The position numbers and the translations under genes are program-made. The notes beneath the pieces were generated by a model that saw only the letters and a program-made list of their open reading frames with translations, did no database searches and had not been told where the DNA came from. Below are positions 30,005 through 38,523 of a DNA stretch of 64,000 nucleotides, in pieces (position 1 is the stretch's first letter; every line of letters begins with the position of its first letter). The DNA comes from a bacterium. GTDB taxonomy: Bacteria > Myxococcota_A > Bradymonadia > UBA7976 > UBA1532. The stretch is taken from assembly GCA_030426085.1 (NCBI GenBank), contig JAUHYW010000056.1, positions 1-64,000 of the forward strand, read 5' to 3'.

Positions 30005-31711
30005 CTACATCGACACCAGGTAGTCGATCTCGAGGCGGGCCCCGGTCGGGGGCGGGTCGGCGAGGCGCACCTGCCAGCCGCCGGCGCAGCGGGGGTCCGG
30101 CTCGACGGCCCACGCTGCGGGGGGCAGCGCCGTCGGCGGCACGAGGTCCTCGCAGCGGGACTCGTCGAGGCACGACAGGCTCACCCGCACCGCGCCCGGG
30201 TCGACGATGGGCTTGGTGAGGCAGAAGCGCACCAGCGAGCGCTGGATGCAACTCGACAGCGCCTCGAGCGGCCCGACCAGATCGCCCTCGCACAGGCTGG
30301 TGCTCTCGTCGACGCAGTCCAGGCCCTCGGCGGCCACCGTCTCGGCCAGCCGCAGGTAGCGCTCGCCGGGGTCGGCCCGGCCGAAGTCGGTCTCGCAGGC
30401 CGGCAGCACCTCGCTGCGGCACACGCCGTCGACGCAGCAGGCGTCGGTCGGGCCGTCGGCCAGGGCCTCGGGGGCGCAGGCCGGGTCGTCGTCCGGGGGC
30501 ACGAAGCGCGCCGGATGCCCATCGGGGGTGTAGAGCCGGTCGCCGACGATGGCCGCGACCAGGATCTGCGCCTCGGGCGAGGCCTTGCGCCGGGCGAGGA
30601 AGCGGGCGAAGTCCTCCACCGGGGTCAGGGCGTCCTGCTCCCAGACGCACGACGAGTAGTTCTCGCCGACGACCGTGCACCGGGCGGCGTGGCACGCGGC
30701 CGGATCCAGATCACCGCACTCGACCCGCATGCAGTCGGCCGGTGTCCGAGCGCAGAGGGCCGGGTCGCGGAACGCGTCGGGCAGGCCGTCCCCGTCGCCG
30801 TCGGTCAGGGCCGGGTCGCGGCAGATGGCCAGCCCGCTGCGGGCGGGGTTGTCGCCCCGGGCCGAGCAGTCGTCCTCGTCGCTGACGAAGACCACCACCA
30901 GCAGCGCGTCGGGCCGCAGGAAGTCGGGGGCCGGGCCCTCGCCGGCGCACTGCGGGTCGAAGCCGTCGGGGGTGCAGCAGGCGCCGAACCGGGCCGCGTT
31001 GGGGCCGTCGCACGACAGCGCCCGGCGCATGGCCTCGAGCCCCTTCTCCCGCGAGCCGCCGCCCGCGCCCCGGCTGGCGAGGCAGCGGAAGCGGCGGTCG
31101 AGGTCGGCCCGCACGCAGGCGGTGGCCGCCTCGCCCTCGAGCCCGGCGCAGCCCCGGCCCACGTTGCCCTCGGGCCCGGTCGCCAGGATGGGATCATCGA
31201 CGTCGGCGCAGTCGAGCTCGAGGCTCGGCGCGTCGGGGCAGGCGATGCCCGCGCCCCGGGGCACCTCGGACAGCAGCGCGCCGTCGCTCTCGGCCAGATC
31301 GGTGCTCGTCACCGCGATGCGCAGGTCGGCCCCGCTGCCCAGGCGGTCGAAGAAGAAGTCGGCCAGCCGGGAGAAGTTGGCCCCGAGCGACGACTGCTCC
31401 TGGCACATCGACTGGCTGTCGTCGATCACGAAGAGCAGATCCATGCGGGTCCGGGCGGGCAGGGTCGAGGTCTCGCGCATCGCGCCGGCGACGGTCTCCT
31501 CGAGCGCCTCGAGCGGGTGCTCGTTGCAGCCGAGGGTCAGGCCGGCGAGCAGCAGCAGGCCGGGCAGCAGGAAGCAGACCCGGGACGGGTGCGGGGCGCG
31601 GGGCACCGCCGAGAAGCCGATCGGGCGGCGGGGGTCGGGCGGGCGCCGGGGCACGGCGCAGGGCGGGGGCGGGTGACGCAGGGCGCGGCCGGGCGGGGGG
31701 CAGGCAGACAT
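30005..31711 (-). CDS. Cysteine-rich VWA-domain lipoprotein
   Basis: 568 residues from the ATG at 31711, which has GAGGAGG upstream. An unusual 40-residue Pro/Arg-rich leader precedes the hydrophobic signal and lipobox TLGC (about 62); an internal GTG near SAVPRAP would give a standard signal peptide. RMDLLFVIDDSQSM contains a MIDAS-type DxSxS variant (97-101) typical of myxobacterial VWA lipoproteins; more than twenty cysteines and a DTDGDGDGLPDAF-like calcium stretch follow. Probably an outer-membrane surface protein. It converges on the DUF4349 operon. Confidence 0.82.
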   Translation of the reverse strand: MSACPPPGRALRHPPPPCAVPRRPPDPRRPIGFSAVPRAPHPSRVCFLLPGLLLLAGLTLGCNEHPLEALEETVAGAMRETSTLPARTRMDLLFVIDDSQSMCQEQSSLGANFSRLADFFFDRLGSGADLRIAVTSTDLAESDGALLSEVPRGAGIACPDAPSLELDCADVDDPILATGPEGNVGRGCAGLEGEAATACVRADLDRRFRCLASRGAGGGSREKGLEAMRRALSCDGPNAARFGACCTPDGFDPQCAGEGPAPDFLRPDALLVVVFVSDEDDCSARGDNPARSGLAICRDPALTDGDGDGLPDAFRDPALCARTPADCMRVECGDLDPAACHAARCTVVGENYSSCVWEQDALTPVEDFARFLARRKASPEAQILVAAIVGDRLYTPDGHPARFVPPDDDPACAPEALADGPTDACCVDGVCRSEVLPACETDFGRADPGERYLRLAETVAAEGLDCVDESTSLCEGDLVGPLEALSSCIQRSLVRFCLTKPIVDPGAVRVSLSCLDESRCEDLVPPTALPPAAWAVEPDPRCAGGWQVRLADPPPTGARLEIDYLVSM

Positions 31712-31876
31712 CGGGGCCTCCTCGAGCAATGAGAGCTGTGTGTGCTCCAGGGTAGGTGCGCCGGCGGCCGCCCGGCAGTGCAGCGATCGGCGGGGGGTGG
31801 GGGTGCAGATCGATGCATCCCCATGGCGGGGCGGGCGCTTTCCGGCGCGGCCCCGCCGGGAAATCGGCGGCGGTGA

Positions 31877-31905
31877 TTGATCTCGGAGGCGGTTTGCACT
31901 ATTCC
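31877..31905 (+). promoter_or_regulatory. Sigma70-like promoter of the 31942 gene
   Basis: TTGATC (31877-31882), 17 bp, TATTCC (31900-31905), 36 bp before the GTG start; AGGAG follows 8 nt before that start. The 230 bp between 31712 and 31941 hold nothing else. Confidence 0.5.
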
Positions 31906-31941
31906 GTCTCCTCGCAATCGCATCCGAGCGAGGAGCGCGCC

Positions 31942-32286
31942 GTGAAGCCTGGAATCAAAGCGCTGCTGGTGGTCTTCGGGACCGTGGCCTTCTTCCTGAT
32001 CCCGGTCGCCGGTCCGGCGGCGAGCAGCGCCGGCAACTGGCTGGTGCAGCGGGCCCTCGGGGTCGACGACGAGACCGCCGTGATGGACCGCAAGGCCCCG
32101 TCGTACAAGGGCACCCCGCTCGAGGCGGCGGTCGAGTGCTGCACCGCGAAGTGCGACCTCGACTGGAACTGGAATCAGGACCGCTGCACCCTCGACGACC
32201 GGGCCGGCACCGCCTGCTACGAGGCGTGCGGCGCGGTGCAGGCGCCCGAGGTGCCCTCGGTCATCCGCCTGCCCCGGAAGGACTGA
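31942..32286 (+). CDS. Small membrane-anchored cysteine-rich protein
   Basis: 114 residues from a GTG with AGGAG 8 nt upstream. One N-terminal membrane helix or signal (about 6-26) is followed by a short domain with five cysteines (ECCTAKC, DRCT, ACYEACG), probably disulfide-bonded in the periplasm. I do not recognise the family. A promoter lies directly upstream and the gene is monocistronic. Confidence 0.65.
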   Translation: MKPGIKALLVVFGTVAFFLIPVAGPAASSAGNWLVQRALGVDDETAVMDRKAPSYKGTPLEAAVECCTAKCDLDWNWNQDRCTLDDRAGTACYEACGAVQAPEVPSVIRLPRKD

Positions 32287-32319
32287 ACCCCGGGTCCCGC
32301 CTCAGCGCCTCAGGGACCG

Positions 32320-32994
32320 TCAGCGCAGATCGGCGCTGTCGAGCACGGCCCCTTCAGCCGCCGGATCGAGCGCGGCCCGCACCAGCCCCCGGGCCAGCTC
32401 GGGCCCACTGATCGAGCGGTAGCGATCGGCCACGCGCCGACCCCCCAACAACCCGATGAGCTTCAGCGGCGCGTCGGCCACCGCGGCCCCGACCGACTCC
32501 CCCGGGCGGCGCTCGTCCCGGTCGCCGACGATGAACGACGGCCGGGCGATGGTCCACGGCAGCCCGCTCGCCCGCAGGTGGGCCTCGGCGTCGGTCCGCG
32601 CCTTCAGGTAGGCCCCCCGCGGCTTGTCGGCCCCCAGCGACGACAGGTAGACCACCCGGGTGTCGTCCAGCCCTGCGGCCTGCACCGCGTCGATCAGCAG
32701 CGCCGTCAGCCCGAAGTCCACCGTCCGGTAGTCGCCATCGCCCCGCTTCGCCGTGGTGCCCAGCAGCGCGAACACCTGCGTCGGCCGGATCCGACCCATC
32801 GCCTCGACCATGCCCTCGGCGGTCCACGGGCTGGTGTCGACCGTCGCCCCCAGCCCTTCGAAGCGCGCGGTCCACTCGGCGAGCCGGCCCGAGTCGGGGC
32901 GCACATGAGCCACCGCCGCCTCGCCCCGCTCGATCAGCGCCTCGACCACCGAGCGGCCGGTCAGCCCCGTGGCCCCTGCGACGAACGCCGTCAT
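32320..32994 (-). CDS. Atypical NAD(P)-binding SDR protein (NmrA/HTATIP2-like)
   Basis: 224 residues. The N-terminal dinucleotide-binding GATGLTG (7-13) and VVYLSSLGADKPRGAYLKAR, with the Tyr-x3-Lys-like YLKAR, fit the atypical short-chain dehydrogenase group that includes HTATIP2 and YbjT-type proteins. These bind NAD(P)H and act as oxidoreductases or redox-responsive regulators. It is divergent from the Pup-like gene, with 104 bp between the starts. Confidence 0.85.
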   Translation of the reverse strand: MTAFVAGATGLTGRSVVEALIERGEAAVAHVRPDSGRLAEWTARFEGLGATVDTSPWTAEGMVEAMGRIRPTQVFALLGTTAKRGDGDYRTVDFGLTALLIDAVQAAGLDDTRVVYLSSLGADKPRGAYLKARTDAEAHLRASGLPWTIARPSFIVGDRDERRPGESVGAAVADAPLKLIGLLGGRRVADRYRSISGPELARGLVRAALDPAAEGAVLDSADLR

Positions 32995-33098
32995 GATGCA
33001 TCTCCCGATCAGCCAGCGGTCTCGTCAGCGCCGCCGCAGCGATGCTATGCTGCCGCCGACGACCGATCCGGTCAATCGTCGACCCCCCGAGGTGAGCC

Positions 33099-33266
33099 AT
33101 GAGCGCCCAGAACACCGTCGCCTTCGCCCGTCCCGAGCCCCAGACCCCCGCCGAGTCTCCCAAGAAGCAGGCCCTCGCCGAGATCGTGCGCCGCGTCGCC
33201 GACGACGCCCGCAGCGCGCCCGAGGCCTACCTGCGCGAGACCCGGGTGCCGGGCGGCGGCGAGTAG
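33099..33266 (+). CDS. Pup-like small protein modifier
   Basis: 55 residues, too short for most gene callers. The N-terminal half is Pro/charged and probably disordered; the C-terminal half is a predicted helix (ALAEIVRRVADDARSAPEAY) leading to LRETRVPGGGE. Pup and the related UBact proteins have this same layout and end in GGE or GGQ. Ending in Glu, it would need no deamidation before ligation to an amine. The GGTGAG before the ATG is an acceptable ribosome site. The stop is 3 bp from the start of a PafA/Dop-like ligase gene, which is the strongest support for the call. Target proteins are unknown. Confidence 0.8.
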   Translation: MSAQNTVAFARPEPQTPAESPKKQALAEIVRRVADDARSAPEAYLRETRVPGGGE

Positions 33267-33269
33267 CGC

Positions 33270-34997
33270 ATGCTCGACCGGCTCGCCGGTCTCGAGACCG
33301 AGTACGCCATCCGCTTCAGCCCGGCCCACCCCGACCAGCGCCGCCCGGACAACCAGACCACCTATCAGGCCGTCGCCGAGGCGGTCCGGGCCCTGGTGCA
33401 GACCCTGCCCGGCAACCGGCGCTACTCCCACGAGCAGCTCTTCACCGCCAACGGCGGCGGGCTGTACTTCGAGCGATCACCGGGCAACCCCGACGGGGGG
33501 TTGATCGAGGCCAGCACCCCCGAGTGCCGGGGGCCGGGCCAGCTCCTGCTGTACCAGCGGGCTCAGGAGCTGCTGCTGACCCGGGCCCTGCCCCGGGCCG
33601 AGGAGGGCCTGCGCCACCGGGGCCACCCCGGCGCGCTGGGCCTCTTGAAGAACGGGCGCGACGCCGAGGGCAACGTCTACGGGGTGCAGGAGAACTTCGA
33701 GGCCGAGCTGGCCACCGGCGGCGTACTGACCCTGTACCGGGTCGTGCTGGCGCTGCTGGTGCCGGTCATGCTGCTCGACGTGCTGCTGTGCTGGGCGCTG
33801 CTCATCGCGCTGGCGGTGCTCTTCATCGCGGTGGCCTTCGCGGTGATGCTCATCGACACCCTCCAGGCCCGGATCCGCAAGCTCGACCGGCCCGACGTCT
33901 TCACCCTGATGATGCGCGACCCCGACCGCCGCTTCGAGAAGGCGCTGGCCCGGCTGGCCGGCTGGCTCGACATGCTGGTGGTCATGCCGGCGGTGCTGCC
34001 CTTCGCCTGGCTGCTGCGGCTGTGCGCCTTCCGCCCCATCCGGCGGGCGACGGCGGCGTTCTTCGCCAGCCGCCCGGTGGTGACCGGCACCGGCACCGTC
34101 GAGCCCGACGGGCGGTTCCTGCTCAGCGAGAAGGCGCCCTCGATCCGGCGGCTGATGCGCAGCTCGGCGGCGCCCACCGGGCGGGCGATCTTCGACACCG
34201 GCAACCTGCTCAAGGGGCTCCAGCGGCTCTTCGTCTTCGACCTGCCGGGGCTGGCGGCGCTGTTCGATACCCGGCAGCGCATGCAGTTCGGGCTGTCGGA
34301 CGCCAACCGGTGCCAGGTCGCCGAGTACCTCAAGCTGGGCTCGACGCTGCTGGTGCTCGACATGGCCGAGGCCGGCGCCCTGGACGACGCCCCCCGCCTG
34401 CGCCGTCCGGTGCGGGCGCTGCACGCGATCACCGACGACCCGACCCTCGAGGCGGCCGTGCCGGTGCGGGGCGGGGCCCCGATGACCGGCCTCCAGATCC
34501 AGCGGTGGTATTGCGAGCGCGCCCGGCGGTGGCTGGCCGAGGCCCCGGCGGCCTCGATGGAGGCCCATGACGTCGTGCGGCTGTGGAGCGAGGCCCTCGA
34601 CGCGCTCGAGCGCGACCCGGGGGGCCTCGTCGGCCGGCTCGACTGGGTCACCAAGCGCTACCTGATCGAGCAGGCGGCGGCCGACGGCACCTGGGCCACC
34701 CGCAAGAAGGTCGACCTGAGCTACCACGAGCTGGTCGACGGCCCGGTGCAGCGGATGGAGGCCGCGGGCATCGCTCCGGTGCTGGTGAGCGACCCCGAGG
34801 CCGCCGCCGCCATCGAAGAGCCGCCGGCCGCGACGCCCGCCCGCCAGCGGGGGCGCCTGGTGCGCGAGCTGGCCGACGACGAGACCCCGGCCACGATCGG
34901 CTGGGGCGAGGCCCGCATCGGCGAGGGCCTCGCCCGCAAGATCGTGCGCCTCGACGCGTTCCGGGCCCGCCGCGCGGCCCGGGAGGAGGAGCGATGA
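33270..34997 (+). CDS. PafA/Dop-type Pup ligase with inserted transmembrane domain
   Basis: 575 residues. PafA/Dop landmarks appear in order: GLETEYAI (7-14), NGGGLYFERS (61-70, where PafA has YVDHG with the catalytic Asp), LIEASTPEC (78-86), LLKNGRDAEGNVYGVQENFE (125-144), TGTGTVEPDGRF (272-283), SDANRCQVAEYLKLGS (343-358), LDWVTKRYLI and DLSYHELVDG. Residues about 153-265 replace the soluble segment with hydrophobic helices (about 155-195 as a hairpin and 234-252). The ligase would thus be membrane-anchored. The Asp-to-Glu change at the catalytic position is odd. The 4-nt overlap with the next gene couples it to a lysoplasmalogenase. Confidence 0.85.
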   Translation: MLDRLAGLETEYAIRFSPAHPDQRRPDNQTTYQAVAEAVRALVQTLPGNRRYSHEQLFTANGGGLYFERSPGNPDGGLIEASTPECRGPGQLLLYQRAQELLLTRALPRAEEGLRHRGHPGALGLLKNGRDAEGNVYGVQENFEAELATGGVLTLYRVVLALLVPVMLLDVLLCWALLIALAVLFIAVAFAVMLIDTLQARIRKLDRPDVFTLMMRDPDRRFEKALARLAGWLDMLVVMPAVLPFAWLLRLCAFRPIRRATAAFFASRPVVTGTGTVEPDGRFLLSEKAPSIRRLMRSSAAPTGRAIFDTGNLLKGLQRLFVFDLPGLAALFDTRQRMQFGLSDANRCQVAEYLKLGSTLLVLDMAEAGALDDAPRLRRPVRALHAITDDPTLEAAVPVRGGAPMTGLQIQRWYCERARRWLAEAPAASMEAHDVVRLWSEALDALERDPGGLVGRLDWVTKRYLIEQAAADGTWATRKKVDLSYHELVDGPVQRMEAAGIAPVLVSDPEAAAAIEEPPAATPARQRGRLVRELADDETPATIGWGEARIGEGLARKIVRLDAFRARRAAREEER

Positions 34998-35635
34998 CCG
35001 GCATCTGGGCCGCCGTGGCCGCCTGCGGGCTGTGCTCGGCGGGGCTCCTGTGGGGCGAGCGGCGCGACGACCAGCGCATCAAGTGGCTGTTCAAGCCGCT
35101 GGCCTCGGCGGCGTTCATCGCCGCGGCCTTCGTGCTCGGGGCCCACACCCACCCGTTCGGGATCGTGGTGCTCGTCGGCCTGTGCCTCTCGGCGCTGGGC
35201 GACATCCTGCTCATCCCCCGCTCGACCGGCGTCCCGTTCCTCGCCGGCCTGGGCGCGTTCCTGCTGGCCCACGTCGCCTACTCCACCGCGTTCGTCGTAC
35301 AAGGCGTCGACTGGGCCTGGGCCGCCGGGGCCGCGGTGCCGCTGCTGGTCTTCGGGGTCGGGGTGCACCGCTGGCTGAAGCCCGACGTGCCCCACATACT
35401 GCGCGCGCCGGTCGTGGCCTACATCGTCGTGATCTGCTCGATGGCCTGCCTCTCGGTGGGCACCTTCGGCGCCGCGGGCGACCTGCGGGTGCCCCTGGCC
35501 GCCTTCGTCTTCGTCGCCGCCGACATCTCGGTCGGCATGGACCGCTTCAAGGGCGGCGGCTTCGGCAACCGCCTGTGGGGCGTGCCGTTCTACTTCGGCG
35601 CCCAGCTCATCTTCGCCGCCGCCGCCGCGCCTTGA
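34994..35635 (+). CDS. YhhN-family membrane protein, lysoplasmalogenase-like
   Basis: 213 residues, seven or eight membrane helices. KWLFKPLASAAFI, GLCLSALGDILL and the conserved Asp near DISVGMDRF are typical of the YhhN/TMEM86 family, whose animal members cleave the vinyl ether bond of lysoplasmalogens. The start overlaps the ligase stop (ATGA). Myxobacteria are among the few aerobic bacteria known to make ether lipids, so a lipid role is plausible. Whether it acts together with the Pup-like system is an inference from the coupling only. Confidence 0.88.
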   Translation: MTGIWAAVAACGLCSAGLLWGERRDDQRIKWLFKPLASAAFIAAAFVLGAHTHPFGIVVLVGLCLSALGDILLIPRSTGVPFLAGLGAFLLAHVAYSTAFVVQGVDWAWAAGAAVPLLVFGVGVHRWLKPDVPHILRAPVVAYIVVICSMACLSVGTFGAAGDLRVPLAAFVFVAADISVGMDRFKGGGFGNRLWGVPFYFGAQLIFAAAAAP

Positions 35636-35659
35636 GCGCGCACCCGGGAGTCAGCCTCG

Positions 35660-35902
35660 ATGGACCCGTATCGCACCCTCGCCGTCGGCCTGGTCGACGT
35701 GCCCACCCCCCAGCTCGAGAACCTGCTGCGGCGGGTGATCCGGGGTGACCTGAGCTACCCGCTCACCCGGCCCGGCCTGATGGCGCTGGGCTACAACGAG
35801 GTCGCCGCGTCCTTCCAGGCGCTGCGCGAGCTCGACGCCCGGGGGGTGCGGGCGGTGCTGGTGGCGGTGCTCGCCGAGCGCAAGGCGCGGGCTGCGTTGT
35901 AG
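35660..35902 (+). CDS. Small protein of unknown function
   Basis: 80 residues, soluble and helical, without cysteines. PTPQLENLLRRVIRGDLSYP and LGYNEVAASFQALRELDARG suggest two helical pairs. I do not recognise the family. It lies 24 bp after the lysoplasmalogenase gene and 48 bp before the aldehyde dehydrogenase, so it may belong to the Pup-locus transcript. Confidence 0.55.
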   Translation: MDPYRTLAVGLVDVPTPQLENLLRRVIRGDLSYPLTRPGLMALGYNEVAASFQALRELDARGVRAVLVAVLAERKARAAL

Positions 35903-35950
35903 CCCGGCGCCGAGGATGGCACGCTGCGGCGTCGCCCCGGGGGAGGACCC

Positions 35951-37321
35951 ATGGCCGAACTGATCTCGTACAACCCGGCCGACGGCGCGCCGGTCGGCGC
36001 GGTGCCGATCACGCCCGCCGAGGCCGTGCCCGCCATCGTCGCCCGGGCCCGCGCCGCGCAGCCGGCCTGGGCCGCGCTGGGCCCCGCCGGCCGGCGGGAC
36101 GCGCTGAAGGGCGCCGCCGCCCGCATGATCGAGGCCGCCGAGTCCGCCGGGCGCCAGCTCACGCTCGAGATGGGCAAGCCGCTCGCCGAGGGCGTCGGCG
36201 AGATCCGGTGGACCGGCAGGGCGCTGCTCGACGAGCTGGACGAGATGGTCGAGGCGTTCACCCCCGAGCGCGTCGCCGACCGCCACACCCGCTCCACGCT
36301 GCATTACGACCCGCTGGGGGTCTGCGCCGCGATCACCCCGTGGAACTTCCCGTTCTCGATGCCCCACTGGATGGTCCTGCCGGCGCTGATGGCGGGCAAT
36401 ACGGTCGTGCTCAAGCCCAGCGAAGAGACCCCGCTCACCGGGCAGGCCTACGCCGACCTGCTGGGGGCCGACCTGCCCGACGGCGTGCTCCAGGTCGTGC
36501 ACGGGGCCGACGCCCAGGGCAAGGCGCTGGTCGCCGCCGACGTGGACCTCGTCGCCTTCACCGGCAGCCGGGCCGTCGGCCGTCAGATCATGGCCGCCGC
36601 CGCCGGGCGGCTGACCCGGCTCATCCTCGAGCTGGGCGGCAAGGACCCGCTCGTCGTGCTGGCCGACGCCGACCTCGAGGCCGCCGCCCGCTTCGCCGCC
36701 CGCAACAGCTTCCGCAACGCGGGGCAGGTCTGCGTCTCGACCGAGCGGATCTACGTGCCCGAGCCGCTCGCCGACCGCTTCGTCGACCTGCTCGTCGCCG
36801 AGACCGGGAAGCTGAAGGTCGGCCCCGGCACCGAGGACGGGGTGCGGGTCGGGCCGATGGTCAACGCCCGCCAGCGGGCCCACGTGCTGGCCCAGCTCGA
36901 GGCGGCCGAGGCCGCCGGCGCGGTGCGGCGCTGCGGCGGCGAGCCGGGGGACGGGGCCTTCCTCGCCCCGGCGGTGCTCGACCGGGTCGACCACTCGATG
37001 GACATCGCCCGGGAGGAGACCTTCGGCCCGGTGGCCTGCGTCATCCGGGTCGCCGACGAGGACGAGGCGGTGCGGCTGGCCAACGACACCCCCTACGGCC
37101 TGGGGGCCATCGTCTTCGGCGACGAGGCCCGGGCCGAGGCGGTCGCCGACCGGCTGCGGGCGGGCATGATCGGCATCAACCGGGGCGTCGGCGGCGCGCA
37201 GGGGACTCCGTGGGTCGGCGCCCGGCAGAGCGGCTTCGGCTACCACAAGGGCACGGCCGGCCACCGCCAGTTCGCCCAGGTGCGGGTCGTCAGCCGCGCC
37301 ATCCCGAGGGGCGAGCGATGA
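35951..37321 (+). CDS. NAD(P)-dependent aldehyde dehydrogenase, succinate-semialdehyde type
   Basis: 456 residues, slightly short for the succinate-semialdehyde/aldehyde dehydrogenase group. Rossmann coenzyme motif [11 protein letters not shown], catalytic Glu in LELGGKDP (about 226) and nucleophile Cys in [14 protein letters not shown] (about 259) are all present; [12 protein letters not shown] is typical of GabD-like enzymes. It oxidises an aldehyde to its acid; the actual substrate is not given by context. The stop overlaps the next start (ATGA). Confidence 0.93.
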   Translation: MAELISYNPADGAPVGAVPITPAEAVPAIVARARAAQPAWAALGPAGRRDALKGAAARMIEAAESAGRQLTLEMGKPLAEGVGEIRWTGRALLDELDEMVEAFTPERVADRHTRSTLHYDPLGVCAAITPWNFPFSMPHWMVLPALMAGNTVVLKPSEETPLTGQAYADLLGADLPDGVLQVVHGADAQGKALVAADVDLVAFTGSRAVGRQIMAAAAGRLTRLILELGGKDPLVVLADADLEAAARFAARNSFRNAGQVCVSTERIYVPEPLADRFVDLLVAETGKLKVGPGTEDGVRVGPMVNARQRAHVLAQLEAAEAAGAVRRCGGEPGDGAFLAPAVLDRVDHSMDIAREETFGPVACVIRVADEDEAVRLANDTPYGLGAIVFGDEARAEAVADRLRAGMIGINRGVGGAQGTPWVGARQSGFGYHKGTAGHRQFAQVRVVSRAIPRGER

Positions 37322-38064
37322 GCGAGGCGCGGGGCAGGAGCGGCGGCGAGACCGAGATCGCCCGCCATCGGAACCAGGCGGCGGCGTTCCTGGTGGGCAG
37401 CATCATCGTGACCGTGCTGCTGTACCACGTCATCCCCTACGGCCGGACCATCGGCTACCCGCTGATGCTGCTGTCGACCCTGGTGCACGAGATGGGGCAC
37501 GGCATCGCCGCGATGCTGATGGGCGGCTCGTTCGAGAAGTTCGAGATGTTCGCCGACGGATCGGGCGTAGCCTACAGCCGGGGCGCCTTCGGCCGCTTCG
37601 GGCGGGCGTTCATCAGCGCCGGGGGGCTCGTCGGCCCGGCGCTCGTCGGCGGGGTCGGCTTCATCATCGGCCGCACCCCCAAGGGCGCCCGGGTGGGGCT
37701 GGCCATCTCCGGGGCGCTGCTGGTCCTGTCGGTGATCCTGGTCGTGCGCAGCGGCTTCGGCATCCTCTTCGTCGGGGCCACCGCCGCCATCTGCCTGGCC
37801 ATCGCCATCAAGGGCAAGCCGTGGGTCAGCCAGGTCGCGGTGGTCTTCCTGGCGGTGCAGCTCGCGCTGAGCGTATTCTCCCGGGGGGACTACCTCTTCA
37901 CCCAGTGGGCGAACACCGCCAACGGCCGCATGCCGTCCGACGTGCAGCAGATGAGCGAAGCGCTCTTCCTGCCCTACTGGTTCTGGGGCGGCCTGTGCGG
38001 CCTCATCTCGGTGGCCGTGCTGCTGCTCGGCCTGCGCATCTTCTTCCGCTCGGCGAGCGACTGA
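37318..38064 (+). CDS. M50-like membrane metalloprotease
   Basis: 248 residues. STLVHEMGHGIAAMLMGG carries a zinc HExxH (57-61) inside the second membrane helix, followed by a second half with about four more helices. This fits the M50B site-2-protease-like peptidases of unknown substrate. A PDZ domain is absent. Translational coupling to the aldehyde dehydrogenase is probably only operon packing. Confidence 0.82.
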   Translation: MSEARGRSGGETEIARHRNQAAAFLVGSIIVTVLLYHVIPYGRTIGYPLMLLSTLVHEMGHGIAAMLMGGSFEKFEMFADGSGVAYSRGAFGRFGRAFISAGGLVGPALVGGVGFIIGRTPKGARVGLAISGALLVLSVILVVRSGFGILFVGATAAICLAIAIKGKPWVSQVAVVFLAVQLALSVFSRGDYLFTQWANTANGRMPSDVQQMSEALFLPYWFWGGLCGLISVAVLLLGLRIFFRSASD

Positions 38065-38069
38065 CGGCC

Positions 38070-38306
38070 TCAGCGCTCGGGCGCGGCGCGCAGCACCGCC
38101 TTGACGCAGCGGGGCGGGGTGCCCTCGTTCGCCGGCGCCGTGCACCACCAGATGCCGTTGCGATCGGCGTCGGTCGTCTCCACCAGGATCCAACTGCTCT
38201 GACCATCGCCGGCGAGGGGCACCGCGCCGCGGAAGTCGCGGGCGCAGCCGGCGGAGAGGGCGAGCAGCGCCAGCAGCGCGAGCCATGCAAGCCCATGTTT
38301 TTCCAT
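38070..38306 (-). CDS. Small lipoprotein
   Basis: 78 residues with a signal peptide and lipobox LSAGC (about 21). The mature part has two cysteines (WWCTA and PRCVK), likely bonded. Function unknown. It converges on the metalloprotease with a 5-bp gap; the junction reads CTGACGGCCTCAG, a small palindrome carrying both stops. The 217 bp beyond its start hold no gene. Confidence 0.65.
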   Translation of the reverse strand: MEKHGLAWLALLALLALSAGCARDFRGAVPLAGDGQSSWILVETTDADRNGIWWCTAPANEGTPPRCVKAVLRAAPER

Positions 38307-38523
38307 CGGGTTCTCCTGACAGCTCTCGGCGAGGATACACAGGTGGAGCCGGGATGCATCGCTGGAATTCCAACGCCCGACTTCCTGACACGACGCCTGA
38401 CAGGAGCCCCCGCGATCGGACCGGCCGACGGCGCTCCGGGAGGCGGGGCTGGAGCGATCGGGCCGAGCGGACCCCGGCGCGGCGCGCTGGCGGCGCGAGT
38501 GGTTTCCGGTCTACCCTGAGCAG

